Shown here piece after piece: positions 13,131 through 16,361 of a stretch of DNA of 16,361 nucleotides. The DNA is taken from the NCBI GenBank assembly GCA_035275625.1, contig DATEMK010000188.1, positions 1 through 16,361 of the forward strand, in the 5' to 3' direction. The notes below the pieces were generated by a model. The model searched no databases. It had not been told where the DNA came from and worked only from the letters and a program-made list of their open reading frames with translations. This stretch comes from DATEMK01 sp035275625. Its GTDB lineage: Bacteria; Bacteroidota; Bacteroidia; AKYH767-A; OLB10. The position numbers were made by a program, and so were the translations under genes. Numbering within the stretch: the first letter of the stretch is position 1; each line of letters begins with the position of its first letter.

Positions 13131-15506
13131 ATGACTCGAAAGTTTACGCTCCTCACCTTGTTTTTAATTTGTTCATTCTTTGCAAAAGGATCGCATATTG
13201 TCGGAGGCGATTTTACGTACAGGTGGATTGGCGGAAATAATTTCGAGCTGAAGCTTAAAATTTACAGGGATTGCTATAACAGCCAGACTACTTTTGACAA
13301 TTCGATCAAGATAGGAATATTTGACAGGGTCACCAATGTAAAAACAGATACGCTCCTGATGTACATATTGGATTCGTCAGATGTTATACTGAGCGGGTCT
13401 TCTGCATGTGCCTTACCTCCTGATGTGTGCACGCTCGAAGGAACGTATATGGATACCGTTAATTTACCCAATAATCCTCACGGTTACTATATAGTGTGGG
13501 AACGATGCTGCCGCAACGGCAGTGTGGTAAATATTGATAATGCATTTAATACAGGAATGGTGTTTTACCTCGCCATGCCTGATCCTACATTGCATAATTC
13601 AAGCCCGGTATTCATCAATGACCCGCTTCCGTTTATTTGTGAAAACCAGCCGTTGAATTACAGCTTTGCAGCTACAGACCAGAATGGTGATTCACTCGTG
13701 TATGAATTAGTAGATCCCCTTGCCGGCAATACAGGTTATCCGACAACCACTAACATACAGGCCTTGCTTCCCACGCCTTTGCCCGCTCCCTATGCACCCG
13801 TGCTGTGGAATCCGGGCTTTAGTCTTTCCAATGTATGCGGAAGCTCTTCCAACCCTCTTGCCGTTCATCCTGTTACAGGAATGCTTACCGTTACTGTTGA
13901 TTACTACGGAATTTATGCAGCGGCAGTCGCTATACATGAATTCCGTAATGGTGTCGAAATAGGGCTGGTCAGGAGGGAAATTGAATTCAGTGTGATTATA
14001 TGTCCTTATACACCTGTCTTATTTGCATTGACAACTGCTTCACCTTATGTAAGCATTACAGGAAACAATAGTTTAACCGCTTACGAATCTGATTCTGTAT
14101 GTTTTCGTATTACTGCAAACGATGCGACAGATTCTATTTATTTAACCTATAGCGGTGAAGTTTTTCCGGGCGGAAGCATCATTCCTCCTTATGCAACTGC
14201 TACGGTTGATTCAGGACTATATGTTGCACATTCAGATTTCTGCTGGGCTACTGTTTGCGGGCAGGGCAGAACAGCACCATATAAAATTGCTTTTACTGCT
14301 TTGGATAACGGGTGTCCGCTGCCATCAACAAATATTGATTCCGTTCGCCTGAGTTTGAAGCCTGCCCCTGTTAACAATTCTCCTAACCTGCTATGCATCG
14401 GGCTGAGGAATAATCTCTCAACAGAAATTTTCTGGATGGATCCTCATGCTATTCCATCCCGCTTTTTCAGCCGGTTTGAGATTTTCAGGAGTAAAAATGG
14501 TTCGGCATTTACACAAATAGGCATTGTCACGGATATTTCAGCAGGGTCTTTTGCCGATAGTACGGCTTCAGATTATCTTATAAATGATTATTGCTATTTT
14601 ATACAATGTGTAAATACCTGCGGAGTAACGGGAATTACCTCTGATACTTTATGCACAGTCAGCCAGGCAAACACAAAGATCAATTACATAAAGCAGGTGA
14701 GCGTTATTGATTCGGGAAAGATGGAAATAAAATGGAAACATTTCCCGGAAGGGCCTTACAGCACATTTCATATATACAGAAAAGAAAATGTCAGCGGAAG
14801 TGAATACTCATTATATAAGACGATTGTCCATCCTGATTTTGATTCATGGACGGATGATGATGCCTCCACTTCTGAAAAATCTTATTGTTACTATCTCGTA
14901 AATGAAGATTATTGCGGCAACCTTAGCCCGATGAGCAATGAGGCATGTTCCATCCTGCTGAGCGGAAAAAGCGGGGCGTTTGTGGATGAGCTGCAATGGA
15001 ACAGGTATTTAACGTGGAATGGGGGAGTGAAGCAATATGACATTTTGCGAAAGCCGGTCAGTGGTTTAGTATATTCAAAGATAGCTGCTCAGCCGGATAG
15101 CAATAACTATTACAGCGATTTCGATCTTGATATAAATTACGGGCAGCATAATTATTATGTAAGAGCTGTGGAAGACACGGGCAGCCTTGGCGGTGAAAGC
15201 CTTTCTAATGAAATAACCCTGAACCAGCTTCCGATTGGTTTTTTACCTTCAGGGTTCACCCCGAATGAAGACGGGAAAAACGATCAGTGGGGATTTTCTT
15301 CTTCGTTTATAAAAACATTTGAACTGAAAGTTTTCAGCAGGTGGGGAACCCTGGTTTTTCAAACCGATTCAAAAAATGTTTCCTGGAACGGGACTATTAA
15401 CGGAAAGAAGGCTGCGCAGGGAACGTATATTTATACGCTCCATTATACGGGGTACGGAAGCGAGGATATGTTTGTAAAAACAGGAACCGTTTCTTTACTG
15501 AGGTGA
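13131..15506 (+). CDS. Large surface protein with CHU_C (T9SS type B) sorting domain
   Basis: This 791-residue protein has a signal peptide at 1-20 (FLICSFFAKG), followed by GSHIVGGDFTYRWIGGNNFE and IYRDCYN. That opening is shared by many large Bacteroidota surface proteins. Paired Cys residues in the N-terminal half (for example CTLEGTYMDT, ERCCRNG, FICENQ) suggest disulfide-stabilised Ig-like domains. A DQNGDSLVYELVDP segment near 183 resembles cadherin-like repeats. Residues ~420-695 look like fibronectin type III-like modules with recurrent CYYLVNEDYCG- and NYYSDFDLD-type segments. The last ~92 residues (IGFLPSGFTPNEDGKNDQWG, LKVFSRWGTLVFQ, AAQGTYIYTL) are the gliding-motility-associated CHU_C domain, a type B T9SS signal. 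An adhesin or cell-surface structural role is likely. It is divergent from rlmD with an 80 bp gap. Confidence 0.87.
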   Translation: MTRKFTLLTLFLICSFFAKGSHIVGGDFTYRWIGGNNFELKLKIYRDCYNSQTTFDNSIKIGIFDRVTNVKTDTLLMYILDSSDVILSGSSACALPPDVCTLEGTYMDTVNLPNNPHGYYIVWERCCRNGSVVNIDNAFNTGMVFYLAMPDPTLHNSSPVFINDPLPFICENQPLNYSFAATDQNGDSLVYELVDPLAGNTGYPTTTNIQALLPTPLPAPYAPVLWNPGFSLSNVCGSSSNPLAVHPVTGMLTVTVDYYGIYAAAVAIHEFRNGVEIGLVRREIEFSVIICPYTPVLFALTTASPYVSITGNNSLTAYESDSVCFRITANDATDSIYLTYSGEVFPGGSIIPPYATATVDSGLYVAHSDFCWATVCGQGRTAPYKIAFTALDNGCPLPSTNIDSVRLSLKPAPVNNSPNLLCIGLRNNLSTEIFWMDPHAIPSRFFSRFEIFRSKNGSAFTQIGIVTDISAGSFADSTASDYLINDYCYFIQCVNTCGVTGITSDTLCTVSQANTKINYIKQVSVIDSGKMEIKWKHFPEGPYSTFHIYRKENVSGSEYSLYKTIVHPDFDSWTDDDASTSEKSYCYYLVNEDYCGNLSPMSNEACSILLSGKSGAFVDELQWNRYLTWNGGVKQYDILRKPVSGLVYSKIAAQPDSNNYYSDFDLDINYGQHNYYVRAVEDTGSLGGESLSNEITLNQLPIGFLPSGFTPNEDGKNDQWGFSSSFIKTFELKVFSRWGTLVFQTDSKNVSWNGTINGKKAAQGTYIYTLHYTGYGSEDMFVKTGTVSLLR

Positions 15507-15584
15507 GGCAGGGACGTTTTTTAAAGAAATAAAAGTCCGGCAATCCAAAACCTTGATTTCAAATCGCATACCAGGTGCTCCGGA

Positions 15585-16289
15585 TTATTTCTTTACGGGC
15601 GTCTCTTTCACCTTCGTTCCGTTAGCGTAAAGAATGGTCCTGATAACAGCGCCATTTTCATCATATTCTTTCCACTCCCCGGTTTCATTATCATTCTTGT
15701 AATTTCCTTCGGTTTGTATTTTGCCGGAAGCAAAATAAGTTTTTGCAGGCCCTTCGATGATACCCATTTTATAAGTGAATTCAATCGAAGGCTGTTCCTG
15801 TTGTGTGTACCATTTCACAAGCCCGTCACGTTTACCATCCTTATATCCGCCATCTTCCTGTAAAGTGCCTGATTCATAAAAAATTTTTTTATTGCCATTC
15901 AATATTCCGTGAGTATAATTCTCCGTGTACCTTTTCACAGAGCCATAACGGTATTCGGTTCTTCTCCCGTCTAATTTTCCATTTTTGAAATTTTCATCAA
16001 TGCCCAGGTAACCGCTTTCATCAAACTGTATTTTTATTCCGTCAAGAATACCTCCGGTATATTCCTCCAGTGAAATCAGCCCTTCCGCATCATTGTACAT
16101 GCGCCAAACACCATCCTTCTTTCCTTTCAGCAATTTGCCTGTTTCATGAATCTTTCCCTCCGTGTTTTTAATTTCACAATAAATAATGTCCTTATTCTTC
16201 GGGTCAGAAGTTTTGGTGGTGTCATCCTGGCAGTAAGACGAAACCGGAAACAATGTAATTGCAGCAGTTGCTAAAAATAAATTTTTCAT
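15585..16289 (-). CDS. Exported MORN-repeat (MORN_2/YwqK-like) protein
   Basis: This 234-residue protein has an N-terminal signal peptide (ending PVSSYC at residue 20; a Cys followed by QDD raises the possibility of a lipoprotein, though the lipobox is weak). It then has seven MORN_2-type repeats with a strikingly regular 24-residue period: LLKGKKDGVWRMYN at ~53, YTGGILDGIKIQFDESG at 77, FKNGKLDGRRTEY at 101, YTHGILNGNKKIFYESG at 125, YKDGKRDGLVKWY at 149, YKMGIIEGPAKTYFASG at 173 and YKNDNETGEWKEYDENG at 197. There is no T9SS sorting domain. Databases often call such proteins YwqK-family antitoxin, but no toxin partner is visible and the export signal argues against an intracellular antitoxin. 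The function is unknown. It converges with the CHU_C protein gene. Confidence 0.85.
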   Translation of the reverse strand: MKNLFLATAAITLFPVSSYCQDDTTKTSDPKNKDIIYCEIKNTEGKIHETGKLLKGKKDGVWRMYNDAEGLISLEEYTGGILDGIKIQFDESGYLGIDENFKNGKLDGRRTEYRYGSVKRYTENYTHGILNGNKKIFYESGTLQEDGGYKDGKRDGLVKWYTQQEQPSIEFTYKMGIIEGPAKTYFASGKIQTEGNYKNDNETGEWKEYDENGAVIRTILYANGTKVKETPVKK

Positions 16290-16307
16290 ATCAGTTCATT
16301 TGAGTTG

Positions 16308-16336
16308 CAAAAATAAATCTTAAAATGAAAAGCAAA
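16308..16336 (-). promoter_or_regulatory. Bacteroidota-type promoter of the MORN protein gene
   Basis: On the minus strand TTTG (16336-16333), a 17 bp spacer and TATTTTTG (16315-16308) match TTTG-N17-23-TAnnTTTG exactly in both boxes. The start would be near 16302, leaving a short leader of about 13 nt before the ATG at 16289. Confidence 0.5.
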
Positions 16337-16361
16337 TTAAAAGACAGAAAAGTAATTTACT

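Noticed and set aside
15507..15584. Bidirectional terminator between the CHU_C and MORN genes
   Set aside because: The 78 bp gap has only weak, short inverted pieces and no convincing stem with a T-tract.
15585..16289. Toxin-antitoxin system based on YwqK-like MORN repeats
   Set aside because: There is no adjacent toxin gene in the window and the protein carries an export signal.

Overview
The window looks like a chromosomal segment of an AT-rich Bacteroidota bacterium, probably from an environmental or uncultured lineage. The evidence is the number of secreted proteins with type IX secretion (T9SS) C-terminal sorting domains, a LytS/LytTR two-component pair, SHIVGG-type and gliding-motility-associated (CHU_C) modules, near absence of Shine-Dalgarno sequences, and several TTTG-N17-22-TAnnTTTG-like promoters. 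I see no rRNA, tRNA, CRISPR array, integrase, transposase or phage gene.

Layout. 1-823 (+): the 3' end of a peptide deformylase gene and a shikimate kinase gene. 842-2563 (-): a PyrR-like phosphoribosyltransferase, an exported NlpC/P60 peptidase and a DinB-fold protein. Immediately upstream of DinB lies a short remnant of the 3' end of an rlmD-like rRNA methyltransferase gene, ending against a palindromic repeat. 2761-7491 (-): a T9SS-exported Asp-box/YCF48-type propeller protein, a TPR lipoprotein, a LytTR response regulator and its LytS-type membrane histidine kinase. 7678-10281 (+): a second Asp-box/YCF48 propeller and another T9SS protein of unknown role. 10440-13050 (-): a T9SS protein with three ~92-residue repeats and the intact rlmD. 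13131-15506 (+): a large surface protein with a CHU_C (type B) sorting domain. 15585-16289 (-): an exported MORN-repeat protein.

The housekeeping genes (def, aroK, the phosphoribosyltransferase, rlmD) are interleaved with envelope and surface genes. Five proteins carry recognisable T9SS sorting domains: four type A-like and one CHU_C. The kinase and regulator genes overlap by 4 bp and form one unit. The TPR lipoprotein and first propeller follow on the same strand, but each has its own promoter-like sequence, so a regulatory link is only suggested by position.

The most unusual content is non-genic. There are two unrelated intergenic repeat pairs: a palindromic element at 2641-2725 and 8909-8990, and an ~88 bp element at 4136-4223 and 5579-5665. 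There is also the rlmD remnant at 2560-2652, whose C-terminal peptide matches the intact copy 9 kb away at 20 of 26 residues. No clearly new enzymatic or defence system is visible.
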